Source of the DNA: Chitinibacter bivalviorum
GTDB lineage: Bacteria > Pseudomonadota > Gammaproteobacteria > Burkholderiales > Chitinibacteraceae
Length of the DNA: 64,000 nt
Assembly (NCBI RefSeq): GCF_013403565.1
Contig: NZ_CP058627.1
Span: 1,860,001-1,924,000, forward strand
Reading direction: 5' to 3'
Part shown: positions 1 to 8,248 of the stretch, piece by piece
Position numbering within the stretch: position 1 is the stretch's first letter
Layout: each line of letters starts with the position of its first letter
The notes under the pieces: generated by a model
Told to the model about the DNA's origin: nothing
Seen by the model: the letters and a program-made list of their open reading frames with translations, nothing else
Database searches by the model: none
Program-made: the position numbers and the translations under genes

Positions 1-186
1 TCCATTCATCTATGATTTTGGCACTGAGATTGGCGCCCAATTCCGTATCGGTTTTAATCATCGCCGTTGGACGCGGATCTGCCCCAACCCACGCTCCGAC
101 CGCAACGCCACCGACCAACACCAAAGGCACACATGCGCTCAGCCCCAAACTGGCGGCGATAATGGCAGCGCTCACAACTCGCTTCA

Positions 187-187
<1 letters not shown>
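1..187 (-). CDS. BON-domain outer-membrane lipoprotein, N-terminal part (DolP/YraP-like)
   Basis: Only the first 62 codons are in the window; the gene runs off the left edge. The protein starts MKRVVSAAIIAAS, a lipoprotein signal peptide ending in the lipobox LSAC, so Cys19 would be acylated. A small-residue hydrophobic stretch follows (VLVGGVAVGAW), then a segment rich in charged and polar residues, as at the start of BON domains in the DolP/YraP family. Those proteins support outer-membrane integrity. The ATG overlaps the stop of the upstream diaA-like gene by one base (TAATG), so the two are translationally coupled. The yraN-diaA-yraP order known from E. coli supports the call. The BON domains themselves lie outside the window. 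Confidence 0.75.
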
Positions 188-780
<593 letters not shown>

Positions 781-805
781 TTATCCTTATTAATTGCATT
801 TTGCG

Positions 806-1141
806 CTATGCGCTGATGCAGTTCTTCAGCCAAGTAATGGCTTGATCGTCAATGCAAATGGCATCAAATCGGCACGCGGGCGTGGATTTGATACTTTGTA
901 AATAATATTGGGCAGTCGCCAATAATTTGGCCTGCTTTGCTGCGGTAATACTGGCCGCAGCCCCACCAAAACGGCTAGCCCGACGCATGCGGACTTCCAC
1001 AAACACCAATTGCGCGCCATCCTTGGCGATCAAATCGATTTCCCCCGCTCGGCAAGCCCAATTGCGGGTGATGATGGTTAAGCCTTGTTGCTGCAGATAT
1101 TCGGCCGCTTGTTGCTCGGCTTGGCTGCCTTTTAAATTCAT
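806..1141 (-). CDS. yraN: YraN family (UPF0102) nuclease-like protein
   Basis: The product is 111 residues, close to the usual YraN length. It has the compact restriction-endonuclease-like fold signature of the family: an N-terminal helix with GSQAEQQAAEYL, then GEIDLI at residues 33-38 and FVEVR at 47-51. In most family members the second motif reads VEVK. Here the position of the catalytic-type lysine is arginine, a conservative but possibly inactivating change. Its cellular role is not established. Its ATG overlaps the stop of the upstream lpoA gene (ATGA), which indicates one operon: lpoA, yraN, diaA, BON lipoprotein. Confidence 0.88.
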   Translation of the reverse strand: MNLKGSQAEQQAAEYLQQQGLTIITRNWACRAGEIDLIAKDGAQLVFVEVRMRRASRFGGAAASITAAKQAKLLATAQYYLQSIKSTPACRFDAICIDDQAITWLKNCISA

Positions 1142-2265
1142 GGTGCGCTCGCGCTACGGCCCATCGTACGCAGTACCATTTCGCGCGAGATCACATTATT
1201 GTCGCCCATCGTTAATATGCCGGTGAGCCCTTCCAGATGATCGATGGTGCCATCATTGATTAAGATGGCGGCGATTCGCCAAGCATCAACCCCTAAAGCA
1301 AATAAACGTTCTAAATCATTTGAGCTAGAACGCGTGCGATTATATAGCTCATAGCCTTCTTGCTTTGGATTTGCCAGCCAGGGCATATCCAAATATTTCA
1401 CCCCTGTCAGATCCACCATCGTCGTCGCGCCAAGGCGACCGGGGTCGATTTGGCTGGTGGCATAGACAGGTCGCTCATTGCCTAAGAAGGGGCGAATAAT
1501 GCGGGCATTTTTCGCATCCATCGCCAAAAACACTGAGTCGGCATAGGCTTGGCTTAATTGCTCTTTTAAACCGCTGGCATCACGTTTGGCATTGCCGATG
1601 CTAATGATGGTGGGGCTGCTGCCATTTTTCGCTTCCCACGCGCTTGCAAAGCCTTGCGCCAATCGCTGCCCCAAAGTATCGGCACTTTGCAATACAACCA
1701 CTTGGTGCAAGCCATCGAGCTTCATTTGCTGCGCTGTATCCATCGCATCGGCTTCTACCGCAAGGCCAAAACTATATAGTTTTGTTTGCGGCAAGGTTGT
1801 TTGATCAAAGCCATTGAGCGCGACCACAGGGACTTTAATCTCCGTGCTATCAGCAAGGAAATTTAACGCCGACTTGGTCAATGGCCCAATGACCGCTTTT
1901 GCACCACCTTCGACGGCTTTTTTATATTGCGCCTGAATATCTTCTTCTTTATCCGTCGTATCAAAGACACGAACCAGCGGCGAATCGGCGCCGCCATACA
2001 CCCGCTCAGCCGCTAAAACCCCCGCACGAATACTATCCACGGCAGGCTTAAACGCCTTGGCATTGCCGGGCAAAAGTAGCGCAATATAGCTAGGCTTCAG
2101 GCTTTCTACCGTCTCTTGCGCATGGGCAATAGTGGCCGTAGATGCCAGCGCCCCGTATAGTAGAGCACTAGCGCCAACGAGGCGGGTCATTTTTGCAGCC
2201 ATTTTGGCTACAGTAGCAGCGCTTTGCGCCGTCGCGCGCAAGCCAAGGAGAGTTTTCACGTGCAT
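1138..2265 (-). CDS. lpoA: LpoA-like penicillin-binding protein activator (LppC family)
   Basis: This exported protein of up to 375 residues has a periplasmic-binding-protein (LppC/YraM) fold: SYIALLLPG near residue 60, GAKAVIGPLTKSAL near 120-135, then PVVALN. E. coli LpoA is an outer-membrane lipoprotein that stimulates PBP1A. This homologue lacks the N-terminal TPR part and has no lipobox; its signal segment ends IAHAQE, suggesting a soluble periplasmic protein. The start is uncertain. The first ATG (2265) leaves a long n-region, while internal ATGs at 2202 and 2190 give a conventional signal peptide. In the proposed ancestral arrangement, the 5' end of rsmI on the opposite strand overlapped the region around 2245-2265. 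Confidence 0.82.
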   Translation of the reverse strand: MHVKTLLGLRATAQSAATVAKMAAKMTRLVGASALLYGALASTATIAHAQETVESLKPSYIALLLPGNAKAFKPAVDSIRAGVLAAERVYGGADSPLVRVFDTTDKEEDIQAQYKKAVEGGAKAVIGPLTKSALNFLADSTEIKVPVVALNGFDQTTLPQTKLYSFGLAVEADAMDTAQQMKLDGLHQVVVLQSADTLGQRLAQGFASAWEAKNGSSPTIISIGNAKRDASGLKEQLSQAYADSVFLAMDAKNARIIRPFLGNERPVYATSQIDPGRLGATTMVDLTGVKYLDMPWLANPKQEGYELYNRTRSSSNDLERLFALGVDAWRIAAILINDGTIDHLEGLTGILTMGDNNVISREMVLRTMGRSASAP

Positions 2266-2300
2266 AAGCCTGATATTCCTGTCAGCAAGTCTGCATTATA
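2260..2300 (+). pseudogene. detached original 5' end of rsmI (13 complete codons)
   Basis: A GTG at 2260 follows AAGGAG at 2245-2250 with nine bases between. It opens a frame reading VHKPDIPVSKSAL over 13 codons and then hits TAG at 2299. The last codons, AAG TCT GCA TTA, are identical and in frame with codons 9-12 of the present rsmI at 5376-5387. This is best read as the original translation start of rsmI, now separated from the gene by about 3.1 kb of inserted DNA. The frame and the repeat are seen directly. The history is inferred. Confidence 0.6.
2286..2300. repeat. 15-bp direct repeat, left copy (candidate attL)
   Basis: CAAGTCTGCATTATA occurs here and again at 5375-5389, flanking the recombinase-like fragment and the IS21 element. 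In both copies the repeat is in the rsmI frame (..K S A L Y..), as expected when a site-specific integrase uses the 5' end of a coding gene as its attachment site. The call rests on the exact repeat, its frame and its position 26 bases from the recombinase-like gene. Confidence 0.65.
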
Positions 2301-2326
2301 GCATCGCAAGCCCCAAGTCATTGATT

Positions 2327-2741
2327 ATGAAGATTGTTGATATTAAACAGCCACTTACTGCTACACGAACTGCTACCGAGACTGCTACAGTGGTTCATGT
2401 TTTTCAGCGCGCAGGAAGCAAAAATTACTACGTTAGATACAAACCCTCCGAAGCCGCTTTACCCGCCTTTGATAACCGCAAAGACATCTGGGAGAGCACC
2501 GGCACATCCGACAAACGAGAAGCAGAAAACCGAGGAGTCGGTCTACTGGCTGCAATGATAGCCAAGGAAAAGCAGTACCTCGATGAATTTTTACCATACG
2601 TCCAGAAGCGTTTCATTGAATGCAAAACTGAAGCTGAACGTACCGATATTGCATTGAAGATGGCTGGGGGCTGGCTATATAAAGACTTCCTACGCCAGCA
2701 AGAGTTGCTCGAACTTCAGTTAAAAGTTGCTGGTCTATGGC
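2327..2741 (+). pseudogene. 5' fragment of a possible site-specific recombinase gene, cut by IS21
   Basis: An ATG at 2327, 26 bases inside the left 15-bp repeat, opens a frame starting MKIVDIKQPLTAT. It stays open to the IS end at 2741 (about 138 codons) and then stops within the IS. The segment VFQRAGSKNYYVRYKPS near residue 25-41, then a charged helical region with DKREAENRGVGLLAA, resembles the N-terminal arm-type or SAM-like part of phage-type tyrosine recombinases. No catalytic R-H-R-Y part remains here or to the right of the IS. Position next to a candidate attachment site supports the assignment, but the family is not firmly recognised. Confidence 0.5.
2357..2388 (+). repeat. three 12-bp-spaced copies of ACTGCTAC
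   Basis: ACTGCTAC begins at 2357, 2369 and 2381, giving an exact 12-base period inside the recombinase-like fragment (encoding repeated T-A-T). A fourth exact copy lies near the other end of the element at 5292-5299, and a partial copy (ACTGCT) at 5269. Short direct repeats near both ends of an integrative element could be arm-type integrase binding sites. They could also simply be low-complexity coding sequence. Confidence 0.45.
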
Positions 2742-2769
2742 TGTTGAGGCGCACTGAATATTGACCAGC
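2742..2769. repeat. IS21 left terminal inverted repeat
   Basis: These 28 bases match the reverse complement of 5240-5267 at every position. The outer TG dinucleotide is the usual IS21 tip. Confidence 0.9.
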
Positions 2770-2845
2770 AAACTGCGGTTTTGCGCAGTGAATTTTGACC
2801 AGGGTAACTAATCTCCAAGCTCATTCATCGAGCAAGGATTTTGAG

Positions 2846-4351
2846 GTGATTACCATGGCCACATTTGCTAAAGTTCGCCGCATGTATTTTCGCGACCAAC
2901 TCTCGATCAGCGAGATTGCACGGCGCACCAGCTTAACGCGCAATACCATCAAGAAATGGCTACGTACCGACTCAGCTACCGAGCCGCGCTATCGACGCAA
3001 GTCTAGCCAAACCAAGCTGTCTCCCTTTATTCCTCAACTCGTTAAAGCATTACAAACCGATCTACATCGCCCCAAACGAGACCGGCGTACTGCCAAGGTA
3101 TTGTTCCAGGAGCTAGTGACTGCGGGCTTTGGCGGCGATTACTCCCGAGTCACTGCGTTTATTCGTCACTGGCGCACGCAAACGATGGGGCATCACTTGA
3201 AGTCTGCATTTGTGCCACTGCGCTTTGCCTTGGGCGAGGCATTTCAGTTCGATTGGAGCGAAGAGCATGCATTCATTGGTGGTATTCATCGCAAAGTCTT
3301 GCTGGCCCACATGAAGCTGTGCGCGAGTCGCGCTTTTGCATTGATGGCGTATCCTAGCCAAAGCCATGAAATGCTGTTTGATGCGCATACTCGCGCCTTT
3401 CAGATGTTAGGGGGCGTGCCGCTGCGAGGGATTTACGACAACATGAAGACGGCAGTCGACAAGGTGCTGCCCGGCAAGGAACGCATCATCAACGCCCGCT
3501 TTCATGCGATGACTGCCCATTATCTGTTTGATACTGAGTTTTGCAATGTCGCCTCCGGCTGGGAGAAAGGTATTGTCGAGAAGAATGTACAAGACCGGCG
3601 CCGACACATCTGGCAAGCCGCATTGGCGCTCAAATTCGCGAGCTTTGACGAGCTCAATGCTTGGCTTGAGCAACAATGTCAGTTGGCTTGGCAGCAATTG
3701 CGTCACCCAGAGTATCCTGAGCTCACATTAGCCGAATTACGCCAAGATGAGCAGCTTCACATGATGCCATTTCCAGGTGCATTTGATGGTTACACCGAAG
3801 TCTTGGCGCGGGTATCAAGTACGTGTCTGATTACCTTCCAGCGCAATCGCTATTCAGTACCGTGTCATTGGGCCAATCAAATGGTGAGTGTGCGGCTATA
3901 TCCCAGCCGTCTGGTTATCTATGCCGACCAGCAAGTGATCGCAGAGCATGTACGCAGCTTTGAGCGCAGTCAGACGTTTTATCACTGGCAACACTATCTT
4001 CCTTTGCTCGAGCAAAAGCCTGGCGCGTTGCGCAACGGAGCTCCGTTCAATGAAATGCCCGCAGATTTGCGGCAACTACAACAGCGCTTATTGCGCCATA
4101 AAGGCGGAGATCGCATCATGGCCAAGGTCTTGGGTTGTGTACCCAAATACGGCTTAGAAACCGTTCAGGTCGCCGTCGCGTTGATGCTTGAAACGGGCAA
4201 AGTCAGTGCTGAGCATGTCCTGAATGTGCTGGCCAGACTGCATGAAGCACCTCGGCCAGATGCCCTTGAAGTGGCATTGGCGCTGAATGAGCCACCACTG
4301 GCAGATAGCCAGCGCTACGATCAATTGCATCAAGGGTTGGGGGTGTCATGA
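2846..4351 (+). CDS. istA: IS21 transposase IstA
   Basis: This is the DDE transposase of the IS21 element, about 501 residues from the GTG at 2846. An ATG at 2855 also fits, giving [12 protein letters not shown]. An N-terminal helix-turn-helix ([21 protein letters not shown]) binds the terminal repeats. The integrase-core catalytic acids are visible as D in FDWSEEHAF (about residue 136), D in YDNMKT (about 198) and E in [12 protein letters not shown] (about 245). A C-terminal beta-barrel-type segment follows ([10 protein letters not shown]). The length is normal and there is no frameshift. It overlaps istB by four bases at the ATGA, the usual coupling in IS21. Confidence 0.95.
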   Translation: MITMATFAKVRRMYFRDQLSISEIARRTSLTRNTIKKWLRTDSATEPRYRRKSSQTKLSPFIPQLVKALQTDLHRPKRDRRTAKVLFQELVTAGFGGDYSRVTAFIRHWRTQTMGHHLKSAFVPLRFALGEAFQFDWSEEHAFIGGIHRKVLLAHMKLCASRAFALMAYPSQSHEMLFDAHTRAFQMLGGVPLRGIYDNMKTAVDKVLPGKERIINARFHAMTAHYLFDTEFCNVASGWEKGIVEKNVQDRRRHIWQAALALKFASFDELNAWLEQQCQLAWQQLRHPEYPELTLAELRQDEQLHMMPFPGAFDGYTEVLARVSSTCLITFQRNRYSVPCHWANQMVSVRLYPSRLVIYADQQVIAEHVRSFERSQTFYHWQHYLPLLEQKPGALRNGAPFNEMPADLRQLQQRLLRHKGGDRIMAKVLGCVPKYGLETVQVAVALMLETGKVSAEHVLNVLARLHEAPRPDALEVALALNEPPLADSQRYDQLHQGLGVS

Positions 4352-5145
4352 TGAAGTTGGATATTCAAGCCGAACTGAAGCGGCTCAAGCTGCATGGTAT
4401 GGCCGCCACTTACGCTGAGCTGCAGCAAGCCAGCAGCAGTGGCACGATGGACATCCTCGATGCCAACCTCACGCAACTGATCGATGCGGAACATGCCGAC
4501 CGACACGTACGCTCCATCAGCTATCAGATGCATTCGGCTCGTTTCCCGCATCATCGGGATCTCGCGGGCTTTGATTTTAGCCAGTCGAAAGTCGATGAAC
4601 GTTTGATTCGTGTGTTGGCACAGGGTGAATACGTTCAGGCGGCACACAATATCGTCATGATTGGTGGTACAGGAACCGGTAAAACCCACCTCGCCACTGC
4701 GCTGGGTGTTCATGGCATCCAGCAACATAGTTTGCGGGTTCGTTTCTATTCCACGTTGGAATTGGTCAGCCGATTAGAGCAAGAGAAAAGCAAAGGCAAG
4801 TTGGCCTATAGCTTAATGCATATGGATGTGGTCATTCTGGATGAGCTGGGCTATTTGCCATTCTCACAAGCGGGTGGCGCATTGCTGTTTCATTTGCTGA
4901 GTAAGCTGTACGAGCGCACCAGTGTGATTATCACGACGAATCTGACCTTTGCAGAATGGCCCACGGTCTTTGGCGACGCCAAACTCACCACGGCTTTACT
5001 CGATCGACTGACCCATCATTGCCACATTATTGAAACGGGGAATGAATCGTGGCGATTTAAGCAAAGCAGTGCGAATGCAAAATTGAAGATTCAAGAGCGA
5101 GAAAGACAAAAAGAACAGTTGCCCGAACGTGGGGAGTTGTTCTGA
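4348..5145 (+). CDS. istB: IS21 transposition helper ATPase IstB
   Basis: This 265-residue AAA+ ATPase of the DnaC-like IstB family helps IstA choose and capture target DNA. The Walker A motif [10 protein letters not shown] is at residues 106-115 and Walker [10 protein letters not shown] at 161-169, followed by an arginine-containing sensor region near [15 protein letters not shown] codons at 4348 and 4351 are both possible starts; the first overlaps the istA stop. The protein is full length. Confidence 0.95.
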   Translation: MMKLDIQAELKRLKLHGMAATYAELQQASSSGTMDILDANLTQLIDAEHADRHVRSISYQMHSARFPHHRDLAGFDFSQSKVDERLIRVLAQGEYVQAAHNIVMIGGTGTGKTHLATALGVHGIQQHSLRVRFYSTLELVSRLEQEKSKGKLAYSLMHMDVVILDELGYLPFSQAGGALLFHLLSKLYERTSVIITTNLTFAEWPTVFGDAKLTTALLDRLTHHCHIIETGNESWRFKQSSANAKLKIQERERQKEQLPERGELF

Positions 5146-5239
5146 AGAAGTAGTAAAAAGCAGCAAAAGCCGATAGGCTAAAGAGGGTCGTACACGAGGG
5201 TGTACGGCAAAAATGCCTGGTCAAAATTCAACGCGCACA

Positions 5240-5267
5240 GCTGGTCAATATTCAGTGCGCCTCAACA
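5240..5267. repeat. IS21 right terminal inverted repeat
   Basis: The perfect inverted partner of 2742-2769, ending in CA. The adjoining bases 5268-5351 are non-IS sequence of the host element, without a recognisable gene. Confidence 0.9.
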
Positions 5268-5351
5268 GACTGCTCGCAAAATCGCCCCCTAACTGCTACA
5301 CTGCCCCCTTCAACCAACCAAGTTCAAAAGCAGATAAACTGCTGTTTATTA

Positions 5352-6212
5352 ATGAATAATTCAAATCAGATAGTCAAGTCTGCATTATATGTGGTTGCCA
5401 CGCCAATCGGTAATCTCGGTGATATTACCGCCCGCGCATTGGCCGTTTTAAGCCAAGCGGATGTCATTGCAGCAGAAGACACCCGGGTTACAGGCCAATT
5501 ACTTAAGCAATTTGGCATCAATACCCCCATGATTTCAGTGCGCGAGCATAACGAGCACAGCATGGCCGACAAAATCATCGCTCGCTTAGCCGCAGGTGAC
5601 ACCGTTGCTCAAGTTTCTGATGCCGGCACACCCGCAGTTTCCGACCCTGGCGCAGTGCTAGCCGCAGCAGTTCATGCGGCAGGTTTCCAAGTTATCCCGA
5701 TTCCTGGCGCTTCAGCTTTAACCAGTGCTTTATCTGCGAGCGGATTTACGTGCGCACATAGTTTGTTTTATGGTTTTTTACCGCCCAAAAGCAAGCAACG
5801 TCGCGATGAATTAGCCAAAGTGGCCGAACTTCCCTATTTAACGGTCTTTTATGAAGCCCCACATCGTATTGCCGATTGCGTAGCCGATATGGCTGCAGTG
5901 TTTGGCCCTGAGCGTGAAGCGGTACTCGCGCGCGAGTTGACCAAAACATTTGAAACCATCCGCCGAGCGCCACTCGGGCAATTGGCCGAGTGGATTGCCA
6001 ATGACAGCAATCAGCAACGTGGTGAAGCGGTCATTGTAGTGAACGCGGCAGCGCCCGCCGAAAAAGCAGAAAGCAGTAGCTACGACGCTCTTTTGACACC
6101 ACTCATTGCCGAATTACCGCTCAAACAAGCCGTTGCTTTGGCGCAAGCGATCTCGGGCGCACCGCGCAATGCGCTTTACGAACGCGCTTTAGAATTAAAA
6201 AAGGCCGAATAA
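5352..6212 (+). CDS. rsmI: 16S rRNA (cytidine1402-2'-O)-methyltransferase RsmI
   Basis: RsmI methylates the ribose of C1402 in the ribosomal decoding centre using S-adenosylmethionine. The product is 286 residues, the normal family length. It has the tetrapyrrole-methylase fold signature VVATPIGNLGDIT at residues 14-26, AEDTRVTGQLL near 42-52, VSDAGTPAVSDPG near 89-101, and PGASALTSALSASG near 119-132. The current first codons (MNNSNQIV) come from inserted DNA: the gene's conserved part begins inside a 15-bp repeat whose other copy lies beside lpoA. No clear Shine-Dalgarno sequence precedes the ATG at 5352, whereas the presumed original start at 2260 has AAGGAG. Expression may therefore be altered. 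Confidence 0.95.
   Translation: MNNSNQIVKSALYVVATPIGNLGDITARALAVLSQADVIAAEDTRVTGQLLKQFGINTPMISVREHNEHSMADKIIARLAAGDTVAQVSDAGTPAVSDPGAVLAAAVHAAGFQVIPIPGASALTSALSASGFTCAHSLFYGFLPPKSKQRRDELAKVAELPYLTVFYEAPHRIADCVADMAAVFGPEREAVLARELTKTFETIRRAPLGQLAEWIANDSNQQRGEAVIVVNAAAPAEKAESSSYDALLTPLIAELPLKQAVALAQAISGAPRNALYERALELKKAE
5375..5389. repeat. 15-bp direct repeat, right copy (candidate attR)
   Basis: Second exact copy of CAAGTCTGCATTATA, spanning codons 8-13 of rsmI. The paired copy is at 2286-2300. Confidence 0.65.
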
Positions 6213-6283
6213 GCAGAAATATTTTCGAAAAGGCTTGCCAAAACAGTTAACCTCCTCTATTATTCGCCTCCTACACAGAGCTT

Positions 6284-6367
6284 GCCCAGGTGGCGAAATG
6301 GTAGACGCAGGGGACTCAAAATCCCCCGCCGCAAGGTGTGTCGGTTCGAGTCCGACCCTGGGCACCA
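6284..6367 (+). tRNA. tRNA-Leu (anticodon CAA)
   Basis: The acceptor stem pairs GCCCAGG (6284-6290) with CCTGGGC (6357-6363), followed by A and an encoded CCA. The anticodon arm is GGGGA-CTCAAAA-TCCCC, giving CAA, which reads UUG. A long variable arm, as in leucine tRNAs, lies between the anticodon stem and the GGTTCGAGTCC T-arm. Confidence 0.96.
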
Positions 6368-6388
6368 ACAAGCTTCTGTTACTACTGA

Positions 6389-6420
6389 AACCCGCACAGA
6401 TTTATTCTTGCGGGTTTTTT
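6389..6420 (+). terminator. intrinsic terminator after tRNA-Leu
   Basis: Stem AACCCGCA / TGCGGGTT with an 11-13 base loop, followed by TTTT at 6417 onward. It lies 20 bases downstream of the tRNA. Confidence 0.85.
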
Positions 6421-6474
6421 GTTGCCTGCCGTTCTAGCAACGCACACCCGCAAGCAAAACCGAGCTTCAAGCAT

Positions 6475-7743
6475 TCAAGCTTTAATCACCGGAATCTCAT
6501 CCCACCGCGTTGTCCAATGTGGCGAAACATGGTTTTGTCGCATCTTCCAGCGCTGCTCAAGCCCGGCACTCGCCACACCAATACTGCCACGCCCCCAACG
6601 CTGATTAATTTTATCCATCGTCGCATTGAGCTCGGCGCGTTTCAGCGGGTCCGCAGACTGCAAAAACAAATCTCCCTGAATCGCGGTCTCTGACTGAAGC
6701 CCACAGAGCATCACCCCCGCCTTGGCATATGCAAAACCCGGCCTATAGATCCGCGCCAAAATCCACAACGCGGCGCGAGTAAGCTTGATTGTGTCGCTAC
6801 TCGCCTGCAACAGCGGCACCATGACATGCTGACTATATTGCGGCTCTTTCGGCCGAAACGGATTAGTGCGGATATAGACACTCAGGCTCGACGCCACCGA
6901 ATGCTGCCGCCGCAATTTTTCGGCGGCCCGCGCGACATAAGTACTCACCGCTTCACCAAGCTCTTGCTCTGCATAAATAGGCTGGCCAAATGAGCGTGAA
7001 CACAAAATTTGCTGCTTATCCGCCGCAAGCCCCTCTAATTCCGAACACACTACGCCACCCAATTCCGTCCACGTTCGCTGCACCGTCACCCCATACCGCT
7101 GCCGGATCGACTCTGACTGGCAGGCCAGCAAATCAGCAACCGTATGTATACCTTCCAAAGCCATTCTCGATGAGATCTTTCGGCCTATACCCCAAACATC
7201 TCCAACTTCAAATCCCTGCAGCACCTCAGCTTGCGCCTGCACACTCAATTGCGTCCAATCACAAACCCCACCCCACTCAGGGTTTTTCTTGGCCAGATGA
7301 TTCGCCAACTTGGCCAGCGTTTTCGTCGGCGCAATCCCCACACAGACCGGCAGACCCGTCCATTGCTGCACCGTTTTTTTGATGCCACGCCCTACGCATT
7401 CATAACTCTCTGCCCCCGCCATCAATTCAAGAAAGCATTCATCAATTGAATACACTTCTTGCTGCGGACTAAAACGAGCCAAAATTTGCATCACGCGATT
7501 GCTCATATCCGCATACAGCGCATAATTGCTGCTATACGCTTGCACACCCTGCTCCTGCGCCCAGGCTCGCAACGCATGCCACGGCGCGCCCATCTTGATA
7601 CCGAGCGCCTTAGCCTCCGCCGAACGCGAGATAATACAGCCGTCATTATTCGACAACACCACCACGGGCTGACCATTCAGGCGAGGCTCAAAGACCCGCT
7701 GGCAGCTCACATAGAAGTTATTCACATCAACCAGAGCAATCAT
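6475..7743 (-). CDS. umuC: DNA polymerase V catalytic subunit UmuC
   Basis: This Y-family translesion polymerase has 422 residues counted from the ATG at 7743; E. coli UmuC has 422. The start gives [14 protein letters not shown]. Catalytic acids are Asp6 and Asp101-Glu102 ([10 protein letters not shown]). The finger and palm segment [11 protein letters not shown] follows Asp6, helix-hairpin-helix text is near VGDVWGIG, and the typical C-terminal TTRWDEIP is present. It acts with a UmuD' dimer to copy past lesions. The ATG overlaps the umuD stop by four bases. Upstream in-frame codons lie inside umuD and were not used. Confidence 0.95.
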   Translation of the reverse strand: MIALVDVNNFYVSCQRVFEPRLNGQPVVVLSNNDGCIISRSAEAKALGIKMGAPWHALRAWAQEQGVQAYSSNYALYADMSNRVMQILARFSPQQEVYSIDECFLELMAGAESYECVGRGIKKTVQQWTGLPVCVGIAPTKTLAKLANHLAKKNPEWGGVCDWTQLSVQAQAEVLQGFEVGDVWGIGRKISSRMALEGIHTVADLLACQSESIRQRYGVTVQRTWTELGGVVCSELEGLAADKQQILCSRSFGQPIYAEQELGEAVSTYVARAAEKLRRQHSVASSLSVYIRTNPFRPKEPQYSQHVMVPLLQASSDTIKLTRAALWILARIYRPGFAYAKAGVMLCGLQSETAIQGDLFLQSADPLKRAELNATMDKINQRWGRGSIGVASAGLEQRWKMRQNHVSPHWTTRWDEIPVIKA

Positions 7744-8189
7744 TGTGGACGTGCAATCCACGCCGTTACCACACCCCAAATGAGCAGCTCCTGCTCATCA
7801 CCCAGCACCAGAGGTGGATAGGCTGGATTTTCAGCCATTAGCGCCAAACGGCCATGACGTTGATACAGCCGCTTCACCGTGAAGTCGCCATCAATCACCG
7901 CGACAACAATATCTCCATGCACCGCCTCACGCGCTCGATCAACAATCAGCGTCGCACCATCTGGAATCGAACGACCTGATACAGGGCCTATCATGCTATC
8001 GCCCGAAACCGTAAAGTAAAACGTCGCCTCTGGGTGCGGCACATAGCGCTGATTCAAATCGACGCGATCCTCGGCCCAATCCGATGCTGGCGAAGGAAAA
8101 CCCGCAGGCACTGCAACGTCGACAAACGGCAGATAACACAGGACGGGATTCTGGTGCGCCGCAAACGGGCCATGCAAAAAACTACTCAT
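7740..8189 (-). CDS. umuD: UmuD, self-cleaving Pol V accessory subunit
   Basis: Peptidase S24 family, 149 residues from the ATG at 8189. That ATG follows AAGGA with seven bases between, so it is preferred over an in-frame TTG at 8213. The RecA-assisted autocleavage bond is probably Ala29-Gly30 in VPAGFPSP. The catalytic serine is Ser65 in VSGDSM and the lysine is Lys106 in FTVKRL. Cleaved UmuD' activates UmuC. It forms an operon with umuC and diverges from an SRAP gene over 59 bases that hold a palindromic operator abutting the -10 element. Confidence 0.94.
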   Translation of the reverse strand: MSSFLHGPFAAHQNPVLCYLPFVDVAVPAGFPSPASDWAEDRVDLNQRYVPHPEATFYFTVSGDSMIGPVSGRSIPDGATLIVDRAREAVHGDIVVAVIDGDFTVKRLYQRHGRLALMAENPAYPPLVLGDEQELLIWGVVTAWIARPQ

Positions 8190-8220
8190 CGCAGTATCCT
8201 TATCTAACTTCAATCAGGAT

Positions 8221-8239
8221 ATTATAGAACGTTCGTTCT
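8221..8239 (-). promoter_or_regulatory. umuD -10 box and palindromic operator (SOS-type candidate)
   Basis: On the minus strand a perfect TATAAT lies at 8226-8221. It directly abuts the palindrome AGAAC-GTTC-GTTCT (plus strand 8226-8239), i.e. AGAAC-N4-GTTCT. A repressor bound here would block the umuD promoter and also sits ten bases upstream of the divergent SRAP ATG at 8249. The core GAAC-N4-GTTC is the LexA box form described for Gram-positive bacteria. The form expected in betaproteobacteria is CTGT-N8-ACAG, which I did not find here. The palindrome is seen directly; its regulator is inferred. Confidence 0.65.
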
Positions 8240-8248
8240 CTTTTTGCG

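Larger units (their letters stand above)
2742..5267 (+). mobile_element. complete IS21-family insertion sequence (istA-istB)
   Basis: The 2,526-bp element starts TG and ends CA. It is bounded by 28-bp perfect inverted repeats (2742-2769 and 5240-5267) that begin TGTTGAGGCGC. A second inverted pair, TGAATTTTGACCAGG, lies inside at 2789-2803 and 5216-5230; multiple terminal repeats are typical of IS21. It carries overlapping istA and istB, both intact, so it may be active. The 5-bp flanks differ (ATGGC left, GACTG right), so there is no target-site duplication. This suggests a later deletion or rearrangement at one end. Confidence 0.93.

Noticed and set aside
5268-5351. C-terminal remnant of the recombinase-like gene to the right of the IS
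   Set aside because: All three frames are short; one ends in TARKIAP and a stop but cannot be linked to the left fragment.
6235-6693. 152-codon open frame across tRNA-Leu
   Set aside because: It reads through the tRNA and the terminator and into umuC antisense.
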